In this document: piece after piece, positions 1-6,680 of the stretch
Layout of the letters: each line of letters opens with the position of its first letter
Position numbering within the stretch: position 1 is the first letter of the stretch
Source: Treponema sp.
GTDB lineage: Bacteria; Spirochaetota; Spirochaetia; Treponematales; Breznakiellaceae
Assembly: GCA_031284195.1 (NCBI GenBank)
Contig: JAITAI010000128.1
Span: forward strand, 1 to 7,877
Direction of reading: 5' to 3'
Length of the DNA: 7,877 bases
Notes under the pieces: generated by a model
The model's database searches: none
Told to the model about the DNA's origin: nothing
What the model saw: the letters and a program-made list of their open reading frames with translations, nothing else
Made by a program: the position numbers and the translations under genes

Positions 1-287
1 CTGCCAATATAGCTCGTCCCTTCCCGGGATCGGGTTACAAAGGGCTGTAATCTTCCCCGGGCATAGTAGTTCCAGAGGAATCTCCCGGTCCAGGTGTAGG
101 CTTTAAGATTACCGCCGTCGCAGACCGCCACCGCTGAACCACCTTGGACCGAGGGAGGTCCGATGATGGTTCCTCCCAAAGCCTGCTTCCAGAGGGGCTC
201 TCCGAAAGTTTCAGCCTTGAGCGGAAGGGCGCTGCAGATACAAACTACCCAGCCCCATACCCAGAAAGCGCAACCTTTAGGCGCCAT
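1..287 (-). CDS. Exported PQQ/WD40-like beta-propeller protein, N-terminal part (runs off left edge)
   Basis: Reading leftward from the ATG at 287-285 gives 95 uninterrupted codons that run off the window. Residues 1-25 look like a signal peptide: a lysine at position 4, a hydrophobic tryptophan- and valine-rich core, and a plausible cleavage after LKA at 23-25. The mature part begins with a PLW segment (31-33), followed by a glycine-rich strand and a block with CDGGNLKAYTWTGRFLWNY at about 56-74. That pattern is typical of PQQ-like or WD40-like propeller blades. The start overlaps the end of the upstream methyltransferase by 11 bases, and an AGGA lies 6 bases before the ATG inside that gene, so translational coupling is likely. 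Cellular location is inferred to be periplasm or cell surface. Substrate and function cannot be told from this fragment. The name is a fold-level guess; that a real gene lies here is fairly secure. Confidence 0.72.
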   Translation of the reverse strand, partial: MAPKGCAFWVWGWVVCICSALPLKAETFGEPLWKQALGGTIIGPPSVQGGSAVAVCDGGNLKAYTWTGRFLWNYYARGRLQPFVTRSREGTSYIG

Positions 288-1446
288 GGAACGTCCTGGT
301 TCTGGTAAAAATCCCCAGGCTTTCGATGTGCGCGGTTTGGGGATAAAAATCATAGAAGTTTACCTCCCGAAGTTCATAGCCCCCTTGGAGTAATGCCCGG
401 CTGTCCCGGGCCAGAGTAGCAGGATCACAGGATATATACGCCAGTAGAGGCGGTCCCCTATGGACTATCCACTGCCGTAATCCCCAGGAAAGTCCTTGTC
501 GAGGCGGATCTACCACCATAAAACCATAACAGGCTTTATGGGGAAGGGTCTTGACCCACTGATCACAACTCAAGGCAGCATACCGAAGCCCTTTTCCCCG
601 GACATTTTCCCGGGCCAGCGCCAACGCAGGGCCGTTTTGTTCTACCAAGTCCATCCGGGGAAACAGGTCCTGGAGAAAGGCCGCAAAGGTTCCCACTCCG
701 CAGTACAGATCCGCCATAGGTAGGGAGGGATCTGCTTCTTGGGCATAGCGCCGTAGGTCTTGGATAAGGAGTTCCAACATGATCCCGTTACTTTGAAAAA
801 ACACCCCGGCATCCAGGAGGAGTTCTCGGTCCAAGAGGGAAACCCGCCCACGGCAGAGGCCCCCTTCACTCAAAAACGTTTTGAACCGGGAATACACGGT
901 GAACCGATCCTGCCCAGGCGGGGGCAAGAGTGCTTTTTCCTGGAGAGCTTGCCGGATTCCCGGATCCGCAATAGGACAATCGGTAAGGGGGATGATGCGT
1001 ACACCGCTTCGGCTTTTAAAACCCAATGACCCTTGGTGAAAAGGTCTTATACAATGAAATTGTACCCGGTTTCGGTAGGCCCAGGGGGGAGCGGGATAGC
1101 GGTTTGGTTCAGGGGGGACCGGTAATCCCCCGATTCTAACCAACCCATCCTGCAGTATCCGCACTTTTTCAGCAATCTGGGTTTCATAGGCAAGATGTTG
1201 CAGAGAACAAGCCCCACAGGCGCCAAAAACCTCGCAAACCGGCGTTCTACGCTGGGGAGAAGGTTCAAGGACTTCCACCAGTTCCCCCTGGGCCCAGCCT
1301 TTGTGTTCCTCGGTGATCCGTCCAATGATGAGATCCCCAGGAACGGTGTAATCCATGAATATACATTGCCCTTGACAATGGAGCACCCCGGCTCCGCCGG
1401 TACTGATACCCTCCACCGGTGCGGTAAAAAGTGTACCAATTATCAT
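277..1446 (-). CDS. Class I SAM-dependent RNA uracil-C5 methyltransferase, TrmA/RlmD (RumA) family
   Basis: This protein of 389 residues should transfer a methyl group from S-adenosylmethionine to C5 of a uridine in rRNA or tRNA. An N-terminal TRAM-like domain covers about 3-60. Iron-sulphur ligands are visible as C71, C77, C80 (CX5CX2C) and probably C157 (TDCPI), as in RlmD. The methyltransferase core has FFQSN (216-220), the SAM motif DLYCGVGTF (246-254), VVDPPRQGL (311-319), the catalytic cysteine C340 in SCDPATLARD, and HIESL with the likely general base E374. Start choice: the ATG at 1446 places the TRAM strand near the N-terminus as usual, but has no Shine-Dalgarno site. A GTG at 1473 adds 9 residues and has AGGA 5 bases upstream, so it remains possible. 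The exact target (U747, U1939 or tRNA U54) cannot be decided from motifs alone, so no symbol is given. Confidence 0.93.
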   Translation of the reverse strand: MIIGTLFTAPVEGISTGGAGVLHCQGQCIFMDYTVPGDLIIGRITEEHKGWAQGELVEVLEPSPQRRTPVCEVFGACGACSLQHLAYETQIAEKVRILQDGLVRIGGLPVPPEPNRYPAPPWAYRNRVQFHCIRPFHQGSLGFKSRSGVRIIPLTDCPIADPGIRQALQEKALLPPPGQDRFTVYSRFKTFLSEGGLCRGRVSLLDRELLLDAGVFFQSNGIMLELLIQDLRRYAQEADPSLPMADLYCGVGTFAAFLQDLFPRMDLVEQNGPALALARENVRGKGLRYAALSCDQWVKTLPHKACYGFMVVDPPRQGLSWGLRQWIVHRGPPLLAYISCDPATLARDSRALLQGGYELREVNFYDFYPQTAHIESLGIFTRTRTFHGA

Positions 1447-1454
1447 GTATTTGT

Positions 1455-1463
1455 AATATACCA
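1455..1463 (-). promoter_or_regulatory. Candidate extended -10 promoter for the methyltransferase gene
   Basis: On the minus strand TGGTATATT matches an extended -10 element (TGn followed by a TATAAT-like hexamer). The hexamer ends 8 bases before the ATG at 1446, so transcription would start at or next to the start codon, giving a leaderless or nearly leaderless mRNA. I see no convincing -35 hexamer at the right spacing, which an extended -10 may not need. This is inferred from motif position only. Confidence 0.33.
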
Positions 1464-1466
1464 CGA

Positions 1467-1496
1467 TTGCCACAACAATCCTATAGGGGGTACAAT
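1467..1496 (+). promoter_or_regulatory. Candidate sigma-70 promoter for the alpha/beta hydrolase gene
   Basis: TTGCCA (1467-1472) and TACAAT (1491-1496) are separated by 18 bases, each matching the consensus at five of six positions. The -10 ends only 6 bases before the ATG at 1503, so the predicted transcript begins at or next to the start codon. An AGGGGG at 1485-1490 could be read as a Shine-Dalgarno site, but it is 12 bases from the ATG and would lie upstream of the predicted transcription start. Confidence 0.55.
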
Positions 1497-1502
1497 AAAT
1501 CT

Positions 1503-2558
1503 ATGAATGGCGTGAATCTACGAGAAAAGCTCAATAAACCGAGCACCCCCGATGAGTGGCTCAGCGCCTATGATGGGGTGAAGCTTTTTGTCAGACATTG
1601 GATTCCCCATAAGTTCCTCCAGACTAATCCGGGGCATTTGCCTCGGGGAGTTTTGCATATCGTTCATGGTATGGCTGAACATTCCCTCCGTTACGAACGA
1701 CTTGCCCAGCGACTTGGTCAGGAGGGTATTGAGGTGTGGGCTGCGGACCAGCGGGGACATGGTAAAACTGCGGATCTTTCGGTAAACGATCCGGGTAAAG
1801 GCGGTCTTTTAGGGCACTGCGCAGATAAGGACGGTATTTCCCATATTACCGGGGATATTGATTGCATCAACCAGCGGATCAAGCAGATCTATCCCCAGGT
1901 ACCCTTGTTCCTTTTGGGGCATTCCTGGGGTTCTTTTCTGGTTCAGCAGTACCTTGAGACCCATGAATGCGGGCTCGCCGGGTGTATTCTCTCGGGAACT
2001 CGAGGGCCGGACGGTTTACGAATCCAGATCAGCCCTCCCTTTATGGCTTTACTGGCCCTGCTTAAAGGAGGTATCCGTAAAGGTTCGGTCCTAGCCCAGA
2101 TGGTGACTGATAGACCCTTTAATAAGCCCTTTAAACCGAACCGGACCGCTGCTGATTGGCTCTCCCGGGATGAGAGCGTAGTGGATGCCTATGTGGCGGA
2201 TCCTTGCTGCGGTATGCTCTGCTCGGTGGGGTTCTATCGGGATATGAGTGTGCTGCTTAACCAGATTCATAAACCCGAGGCCCTTGAGAAGATGAGCCGG
2301 GACTTACCTATCTATGTGTTCGGCGGCAGTGCAGATCCGGTAGGAGATATGGGAAAGAGCCCCACCGCCTTAGTAAATGCCTACCGGTCTTTGGGGATCA
2401 AGGACCTGGAATTTGTCTTGTATCCTGATGCCCGGCATGAAACCTTGAACGAAACCAACTGGGAAGAGGTTACCGACAATCTCTTAAACTGGATTATCCG
2501 GCATTGCGATCCTCCCAAGCCCCTGGAGGAGTCACTTTCCGGTAATTGCGTTGAGTAG
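1503..2558 (+). CDS. Alpha/beta hydrolase, lysophospholipase/monoacylglycerol lipase type
   Basis: This 351-residue protein has the full serine hydrolase triad: the nucleophile elbow GHSWGS with S141, the acid D278 in GGSADPVGD, and H312 in DARHET. The oxyanion segment HGMAEH (55-60) and the following RYERLA, and the AADQRGHGKT block (80-89), are typical of the PldB/monoglyceride lipase group, whose members cleave esters of glycerol or lysophospholipids. There is no signal peptide or membrane segment, so it is probably cytoplasmic. The elbow has tryptophan where many relatives have methionine (GHSMGG). The cap region is roughly 175-260 and contains a cysteine cluster, DPCCGMLC (233-240). The ATG at 1503 is chosen because upstream codons in frame run into the divergent gene. 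The actual substrate is unknown. The next rightward gene follows after 124 bases. Confidence 0.9.
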   Translation: MNGVNLREKLNKPSTPDEWLSAYDGVKLFVRHWIPHKFLQTNPGHLPRGVLHIVHGMAEHSLRYERLAQRLGQEGIEVWAADQRGHGKTADLSVNDPGKGGLLGHCADKDGISHITGDIDCINQRIKQIYPQVPLFLLGHSWGSFLVQQYLETHECGLAGCILSGTRGPDGLRIQISPPFMALLALLKGGIRKGSVLAQMVTDRPFNKPFKPNRTAADWLSRDESVVDAYVADPCCGMLCSVGFYRDMSVLLNQIHKPEALEKMSRDLPIYVFGGSADPVGDMGKSPTALVNAYRSLGIKDLEFVLYPDARHETLNETNWEEVTDNLLNWIIRHCDPPKPLEESLSGNCVE

Positions 2559-2579
2559 GTGTAAATTTGTAGTAAAAGA

Positions 2580-2612
2580 GGCGGTTTCTGAATGTCCAAT
2601 TTTGAAATCGCC
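2580..2612. other. Inverted repeat between the hydrolase gene and pcnB
   Basis: GGCGGTTTC (2580-2588) can pair with GAAATCGCC (2604-2612) through nine pairs including one G-U, with a 15-base loop. Neither side is followed by a run of T on the plus strand; the downstream bases are GTAAAAAAGG. It may still be a 3'-end structure for the hydrolase mRNA or a protein site, but the sequence does not support calling it an intrinsic terminator. Confidence 0.3.
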
Positions 2613-2671
2613 GTAAAAAAGGGGTATGAAGAGTGTAGTTTCGTTGAAACAGAACTTTTATATTTTCTATT

Positions 2672-2677
2672 GAGAGG
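2672..2677 (+). promoter_or_regulatory. Shine-Dalgarno site that fixes the TTG start of pcnB
   Basis: GAGAGG ends 5 bases before the TTG at 2683. The codons that follow give a sensible family N-terminus, so this site decides in favour of TTG over internal ATG codons. Confidence 0.65.
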
Positions 2678-2682
2678 CTTCC

Positions 2683-3852
2683 TTGCGCATCCGTTATTCC
2701 ACTGAACAAGACGGAAAGGCCGTTAAAAAAGCGATAGTATATACCCAGGATGAACATGGTATTAAGTTTTCAGCGGTAGACCCCAAGGCAGTGTATATTG
2801 TTGAATGTTTACAATCCCATGGGTATGAGACCTATATCGTAGGTGGGGCAGTTCGGGATTTGATCCTCGGTAAAAGCCCTAAAGATTTTGATATTGTCAG
2901 TGCCGCCAGCCCGGGCCGGATAAAGAAACTATTCCATCAAGCCCGGATCATCGGCCAGCGTTTCAGGCTGGTGCATGTGCGTTTTGGGTCCCAGGTTTTC
3001 GAGGTTTCCACCTTTCGTTCGCTGAAGGACGGGCTCACCAGTAATACCTTTGGAACCATTGAAGAGGATGTGCTCCGTAGGGATTTTTCTTTGAACGCCT
3101 TGTTTTATGATCCTCTGACCCAGTTGGTGGTGGATTATGTGGGAGGTATACCAGATATACGAAAGAAACGGATCCGCCCTATCATTCCCTTGGCTACCAT
3201 ATTCAGCGATGATCCGGTGCGGATGATCCGGGCCCTCAAATACGCAGCGGCTACAGGTTTCACGCTGCCTCTGTCCCTGAAATGGAAGATCAAGCAGCAA
3301 GCCCCTTTATTGGCGGGAATCTCCCCTTCCAGGCTCACCGAAGAGCTGTTTAAAATCATCCATTCTTCTTCTGCAGTGCAGATTGTCGAAAAGCTGTTCA
3401 GCTTTAGGGTCTATGAATTTCTCCAACCCAATGCAAGCCATTTGATGAAGGAACAGGCTGCTTTTCGTATCCGGTATTTGGATAGTCTAAAGCGTATAAG
3501 CTATGAGGGGTTTAAAGGTGCGCCTGGTGAAGCGCTGGCTACGTTGATAGCGGATTATCTCGAAGAGATTACCCAATGGGATGGGGAGATACTGGATCAG
3601 TATAAGAACGCCTTCATAGCGGCTAGACGCTTTATCCTCCCCATGAATCCCCCCCGGGTAGAATTGGACCACGCCATCCGGCGGATATTCAAGGCCCATG
3701 GCATTATCATTAAGAAACCCCCCTTTTCCGAGTGGGGAAGGCGGTCCTTTCCCGGAGCCCTCAATCCAGGGGATGCACAGCTTCCCCCCGGGGATCCCCC
3801 TTCCCAATACCCGCGGAGACATGCACGGAAACGCGAAAGTCCTGCCGAGTAG
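2683..3852 (+). CDS. pcnB: Poly(A) polymerase, PcnB type (class II nucleotidyltransferase)
   Basis: This 389-residue protein should add adenylate tails to RNA 3' ends in the cytoplasm. The nucleotidyltransferase head has GGAVRDLILGKSPKDFDIV (54-72), with metal-binding D68 and D70 and a likely third carboxylate E107 in FEVSTFR. RRDFSLNAL (132-140) and DPVRMIRALKYAA (177-189) are the RRDF and nucleotide-base recognition blocks. IIGQRFRLVHVRF (89-101) closely follows the signature used to separate poly(A) polymerases from CCA-adding enzymes, with Q where R is usual. The C-terminal 35-40 residues are proline-rich and basic, ending RRHARKRESPAE, like the basic RNA-binding tail of other PcnB proteins. 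The start is TTG with a good Shine-Dalgarno site. If the signature fails, the alternative is a CCA tRNA nucleotidyltransferase. Confidence 0.88.
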   Translation: MRIRYSTEQDGKAVKKAIVYTQDEHGIKFSAVDPKAVYIVECLQSHGYETYIVGGAVRDLILGKSPKDFDIVSAASPGRIKKLFHQARIIGQRFRLVHVRFGSQVFEVSTFRSLKDGLTSNTFGTIEEDVLRRDFSLNALFYDPLTQLVVDYVGGIPDIRKKRIRPIIPLATIFSDDPVRMIRALKYAAATGFTLPLSLKWKIKQQAPLLAGISPSRLTEELFKIIHSSSAVQIVEKLFSFRVYEFLQPNASHLMKEQAAFRIRYLDSLKRISYEGFKGAPGEALATLIADYLEEITQWDGEILDQYKNAFIAARRFILPMNPPRVELDHAIRRIFKAHGIIIKKPPFSEWGRRSFPGALNPGDAQLPPGDPPSQYPRRHARKRESPAE

Positions 3853-3908
3853 CTTACTCCCCCTTGCCCTCCTCGTTCGGCTCGTACCTTCTGGGTTAGG
3901 GGATACCC

Positions 3909-5123
3909 TTATCTCAGCCGCTTAATGAGCATGTCCGTCTGTTCCTTGTACTGTGCCGGGGCAATGGTTCCCGCCTGTTCCAAGAACGCTATGGCTTCAC
4001 TATTACGACCCGCAGAAGCGGCATTGACCCCCTGGGCATAGGAAACCAACGCCGGGTCAGCACCGTATCGCAAGGCAGCATGGTAATACGTTTCAGCTAT
4101 ATCGTATTTTTTTTGGTCATACGCTAACAATCCCAGGTAATAATGGGGAGCGTAATGGGTATACCGTTGTTGTAAGGCCTGCTGGAATACCGCTTCCGCA
4201 GTTTTGAAGTCCTTATCCTTATATGCCTGCTGGCCTTCGACAATGAGTTCTCCAAAGGTCTTCCGGGTATGCAGATATTCCTTATAATCCTGTTCCAGGG
4301 TCTCTAAGGCGGTCCAACTGAGGATGTGCTTGAAAACCACTTCAGCATTAGCCGGCGCGCTTGCTGAATCAGAGAGGAGCATAAAACATTCATAGAGGAT
4401 TCTTTCATAATTGGCTTTTTTGCTGTCTTTAAAGAAGGAGACCAAAGCCCAGGATACACTTTGCAAATGATCGGGAAACCCTTGCATATCTGCCAAGAAT
4501 ACCGATTCCAAGGTAGGAGCCTTATCTCCCAGATTTTTTACCGTTTCAAGCCAGGCTAAATTTTCTTCATAGATTAATCCCCCTGGCGATTCTGGCCTTG
4601 ACTCATCAGAAGGGGTTTCGGTGTGTACCACAGGAGAGCTGGGCTCAAATTGGAGGGTGCTAAAATAGATGGCGAATCCCTCCCGGATCCAGGAAGGAGG
4701 ATGGGGAATAAAGGCCCGCAGGTATTGGACAAAGGCCTGATGGGGGAACATCCGGGCCTCTTCCGCGCTGCCCCGGTGTATGACCAGTTCCCGTCGTTCC
4801 GGCTGATTATAATGCATATACACTGCCCCAGGACTGGTTTTATCTAAGCGCTCGAAGATATAGGCGTCATAGTCTTCCTTAGAGGTATAGGCCCGGACTT
4901 TTAAGGGCACTCGTATATGTTCCTCATTAAAATGGAAAATGCTATTATACAGCTTAAACCGGGTTTCCAATTCCTGGGCAAGGAGGGCTGCATCTGCACC
5001 TCCACTGTCACTCTGTACCACGTAATATTTACTGGTTACCGATACCATTACCGGCACGGCTATAAGCTGAGGGGAAATAGAAACAAGTAAAACCACAGAA
5101 AATATAAAACCGTAACGCTTCAT
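3909..5123 (-). CDS. Exported TPR protein with a degenerate peptidase MA-like region
   Basis: This 404-residue protein begins with a signal peptide: KR, then a hydrophobic core to about residue 22, with probable cleavage after LIA. There is no lipobox cysteine, so it is probably periplasmic. Residues about 30-160 resemble the gluzincin-like peptidase MA/DUF1570 group: a DYDAYIFERL segment (84-93), then HQAFVQYL (128-135) where an HExxH zinc motif would be expected, then PSWIREGFAIYF (143-154), which fits the conserved W..EG(F/L)A element and keeps E148. The metal-binding motif itself is lost. Residues about 290-393 form around three TPR repeats, pointing to protein-protein contacts. Translation has a strong site, AGAGGAG 5 bases before the ATG. 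It is transcribed toward pcnB, 56 bases apart, with no obvious terminator between them. The specific role is unknown. Confidence 0.8.
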   Translation of the reverse strand: MKRYGFIFSVVLLVSISPQLIAVPVMVSVTSKYYVVQSDSGGADAALLAQELETRFKLYNSIFHFNEEHIRVPLKVRAYTSKEDYDAYIFERLDKTSPGAVYMHYNQPERRELVIHRGSAEEARMFPHQAFVQYLRAFIPHPPSWIREGFAIYFSTLQFEPSSPVVHTETPSDESRPESPGGLIYEENLAWLETVKNLGDKAPTLESVFLADMQGFPDHLQSVSWALVSFFKDSKKANYERILYECFMLLSDSASAPANAEVVFKHILSWTALETLEQDYKEYLHTRKTFGELIVEGQQAYKDKDFKTAEAVFQQALQQRYTHYAPHYYLGLLAYDQKKYDIAETYYHAALRYGADPALVSYAQGVNAASAGRNSEAIAFLEQAGTIAPAQYKEQTDMLIKRLR

Positions 5124-5278
5124 GGGAGCTCCTCTTACCTATACCGCATTCAAATTGTCTCTAAATGCTTTATTATGAGCCTTTCTCAAAACACTTTCCC
5201 ACGCAACCGGGTCTTGGGAACAGCTCATTCATCTTTTATTATCGAACACTTTTCTATCAGACTTTTGTCGAATCATGG
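5124..5278. other. 155-base spacer upstream of the TPR gene
   Basis: This spacer separates two same-direction leftward genes, so the TPR gene either shares the upstream transcript or has its own promoter here. The only hint is a minus-strand pair TTTAGA (5160-5165) and TATAGG (5138-5143) spaced 16 bases, a poor match. I see no terminator, tRNA or ORF in it. Confidence 0.3.
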
Positions 5279-6133
5279 TTAGATGATTTTGTCTATGATA
5301 ATATTTACCTCTTCAATCAAAATACCCGTATACCGTTCAATACTATCTATAATATATTGCTGTAATTCATGTATATCTCCCCCTAATTGGGTCCCATAGG
5401 CCACATCAATGGTTATGACCAAACGGTACCCCATGGTATCATCTTTTACGGCGATTTTTTTTATCCGTATATTCTGATTATACTCATCTACACAGTTGAT
5501 AACCATATAGCTCAGGGCTGTTTCTGAAATGCTAACTCGACTCCGTTTTGAGTATTCCGGCCGCACCACGGACTTTTCATGCACCCTCGGGGTGGAACTG
5601 ATTCCAGGGGGCACGGGGTTCCATTTGAAGATCCTAATGGCATTATAGAAAATAGTGGGATAATTTCGTTTAACCTCGATTGATGGTACCGGAATCACAT
5701 GTTTTCCTTCGATCCGTCTTGTCCTAATGGCATTTTCAATATCCGCTTGTGAGGCGATATCCTCAATCTTTATGATTTTACTCGGTGGCGGAAGTTGGAG
5801 CCGGGCGGCGATTTTATTCACCATCTTTACCGAAGTCCCCAAGATCAGGATTTTCTTGAATCGTTCCCCCTGGAGCTTCCGGGCAACTTCATCGCGCTGG
5901 TTTTTATTATCAAAGAGGGCGACTTTCACCGCAGCCATGAAGGTCTTCTCTGTTTTTGCAGACTGACCTGCCAATATGCGGTTATCCCGGATGAGCAAAC
6001 CATCATCAATGATAAAATCAATACGGTATTTTTGGGCGACCAGTTTTGCCCGGAAACTTTTACCCGTGCCGCTTTCCCCCACCAGGGCATAGATTTTGAT
6101 TCTCCTGAGGCCTAAAAAGATATCCCTGATCAT
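5279..6133 (-). CDS. P-loop NTPase fused to an Asp23/Gls24-like domain
   Basis: This is a 284-residue soluble protein. Residues 12-60 look like an NTPase core: a strand, then Walker A GESGTGKS (19-26), then IDFIIDDGLLI (38-48) whose paired aspartates resemble Walker B, then AGQSAKTEKT. A second conserved-looking block has KKILILGTS (93-101) and GKHVIPVPSIEVK (143-155). Residues about 199-283 match the Asp23/Gls24 envelope-stress pattern: RVSISETAL, alternating hydrophobic strands, VAYG, a helix with HELQQYI (255-261), TGI (269-271) and a final EEVNIIIDKI. No signal peptide or membrane helix is seen. Upstream on the minus strand GGGAG lies 10 bases before the ATG, a weak site. Biological role is not known to me; a kinase- or switch-like ATPase linked to envelope status would be a guess. 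The Asp23 assignment is from pattern, not a search. Confidence 0.78.
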   Translation of the reverse strand: MIRDIFLGLRRIKIYALVGESGTGKSFRAKLVAQKYRIDFIIDDGLLIRDNRILAGQSAKTEKTFMAAVKVALFDNKNQRDEVARKLQGERFKKILILGTSVKMVNKIAARLQLPPPSKIIKIEDIASQADIENAIRTRRIEGKHVIPVPSIEVKRNYPTIFYNAIRIFKWNPVPPGISSTPRVHEKSVVRPEYSKRSRVSISETALSYMVINCVDEYNQNIRIKKIAVKDDTMGYRLVITIDVAYGTQLGGDIHELQQYIIDSIERYTGILIEEVNIIIDKII

Positions 6134-6186
6134 TTTCCCGTTTCTCCCATAGAGTTTACTTAAGGATTCAACGTGTCCTCTTAATA

Positions 6187-6215
6187 GTGTACCTTAGTGC
6201 AGAGGTCTTTGCTAA
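6187..6215 (-). promoter_or_regulatory. Possible promoter for the P-loop/Asp23 gene
   Basis: On the minus strand TTAGCA (6215-6210) and TACACT (6192-6187) are 17 bases apart, each matching the sigma-70 consensus at four of six positions. The -10 lies 53 bases upstream of the ATG at 6133. This is a weak call made from spacing and position. Confidence 0.25.
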
Positions 6216-6589
6216 CTCATGGACTCCTTCTTTTGCTCATTTTGCTCCTAGGGTACAATTTTTATCTTTACCTGGCCCTTACCAGCAGGGGAACCGGCGG
6301 TGTTTGTCGTATATCTCAACAAACCGCAGTGCCGGTTGGAGGGTTTCTCGGTGTCTATGAGCCTGCCATGATACTCCTGGTCGTTTATTGAGGATCCTTT
6401 CCGTTCTTAAAGATACCCATACCACAAAATGACCAATCAAAGGGGCTATCCCTTAAAAAAGGGGGAGAATCTTTCTATGCTGTCTTGGCCCAAAAAGGTA
6501 AAACCCTGAAGCCTGTTCCAACCTTTGACATTTTGAAACAGCCGCCATTGCTTTATAAGCTGGGTTGGTGCATAGTAACAATACTATGA
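6197..6589 (+). pseudogene. Possible decayed small membrane-anchored gene
   Basis: From a GTG at 6197 a 64-codon frame encodes a leucine-rich segment of about 17 hydrophobic residues (roughly 9-28 of the peptide), like a signal anchor, and stops at TGA 6389-6391. The same frame then stays open for 65 more codons to the TGA at 6587-6589, with a protein-like stretch including GGESFYAVLAQKGKTLKP. Between them the +1 frame around 6283-6370 also reads well (GEPAVFVVYLNKPQCRLEGF), so two frameshifts could join the pieces. There is no ribosome binding site before the GTG. I do not recognise the family. It may instead be ordinary intergenic DNA that happens to be open. Confidence 0.28.
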
Positions 6590-6680
6590 ACCAAGTCTTA
6601 GGTAAAAGGGACCCTTCTTTTCCTGCTGAATCGGTATGCGGAAGCGTTAAATCCTCAATCGACACCAAGTACAAACAAAA
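6590..6680 (+). other. Immediate upstream region of the MgtC-family gene
   Basis: Just upstream of this region CATAGT (6571-6576) and ACTATG (6583-6588) form a 6-bp hairpin. Within it, GGTAAAAGG (6601-6609) can pair imperfectly with CCTTCTTTTCC (6613-6623) through a 3-base loop. There is no Shine-Dalgarno site before the ATG at 6681. A TACAAA at 6670-6675 ends 5 bases before the ATG and could be a weak -10 (four of six), with TTAAAT (6647-6652) as a poor -35. No known magnesium riboswitch core is recognisable. Confidence 0.25.

Noticed and set aside
1047..1439. 130-codon open frame on the minus strand
   Set aside because: It lies inside the methyltransferase gene in another frame. The methyltransferase frame carries all the family motifs.
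3717..3737. CCTTTTCC/GGGGAAGG hairpin within the 3' part of pcnB
   Set aside because: It lies in coding sequence, uses two G-U pairs and has no T-run; likely a by-product of C-rich codons.
3487..3822. 111-codon minus-strand frame
   Set aside because: It is antisense to pcnB, with no recognisable motif and no start signal.
5274..5291. AATCAT/ATGATT hairpin at the end of the P-loop gene as a terminator
   Set aside because: The 6-bp AT-rich stem lies across the stop codon and has no T-run after it on the minus strand.
6389..6430. In-frame TGA as a possible selenocysteine codon
   Set aside because: The downstream bases offer only a 4-bp stem (CTTT/AAAG), no convincing bacterial SECIS hairpin, and the flanking peptide resembles no known selenoprotein.
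6450..6463. CCCTT-AAAA-AAGGG hairpin as a terminator
   Set aside because: It is not followed by a T-run (GGAGAATCTTTC follows), and no clear upstream rightward gene needs it.
6590..6680. Magnesium (M-box) riboswitch before the MgtC gene
   Set aside because: The conserved core segments of that class could not be found by eye in this stretch or in the 250 bases before it.
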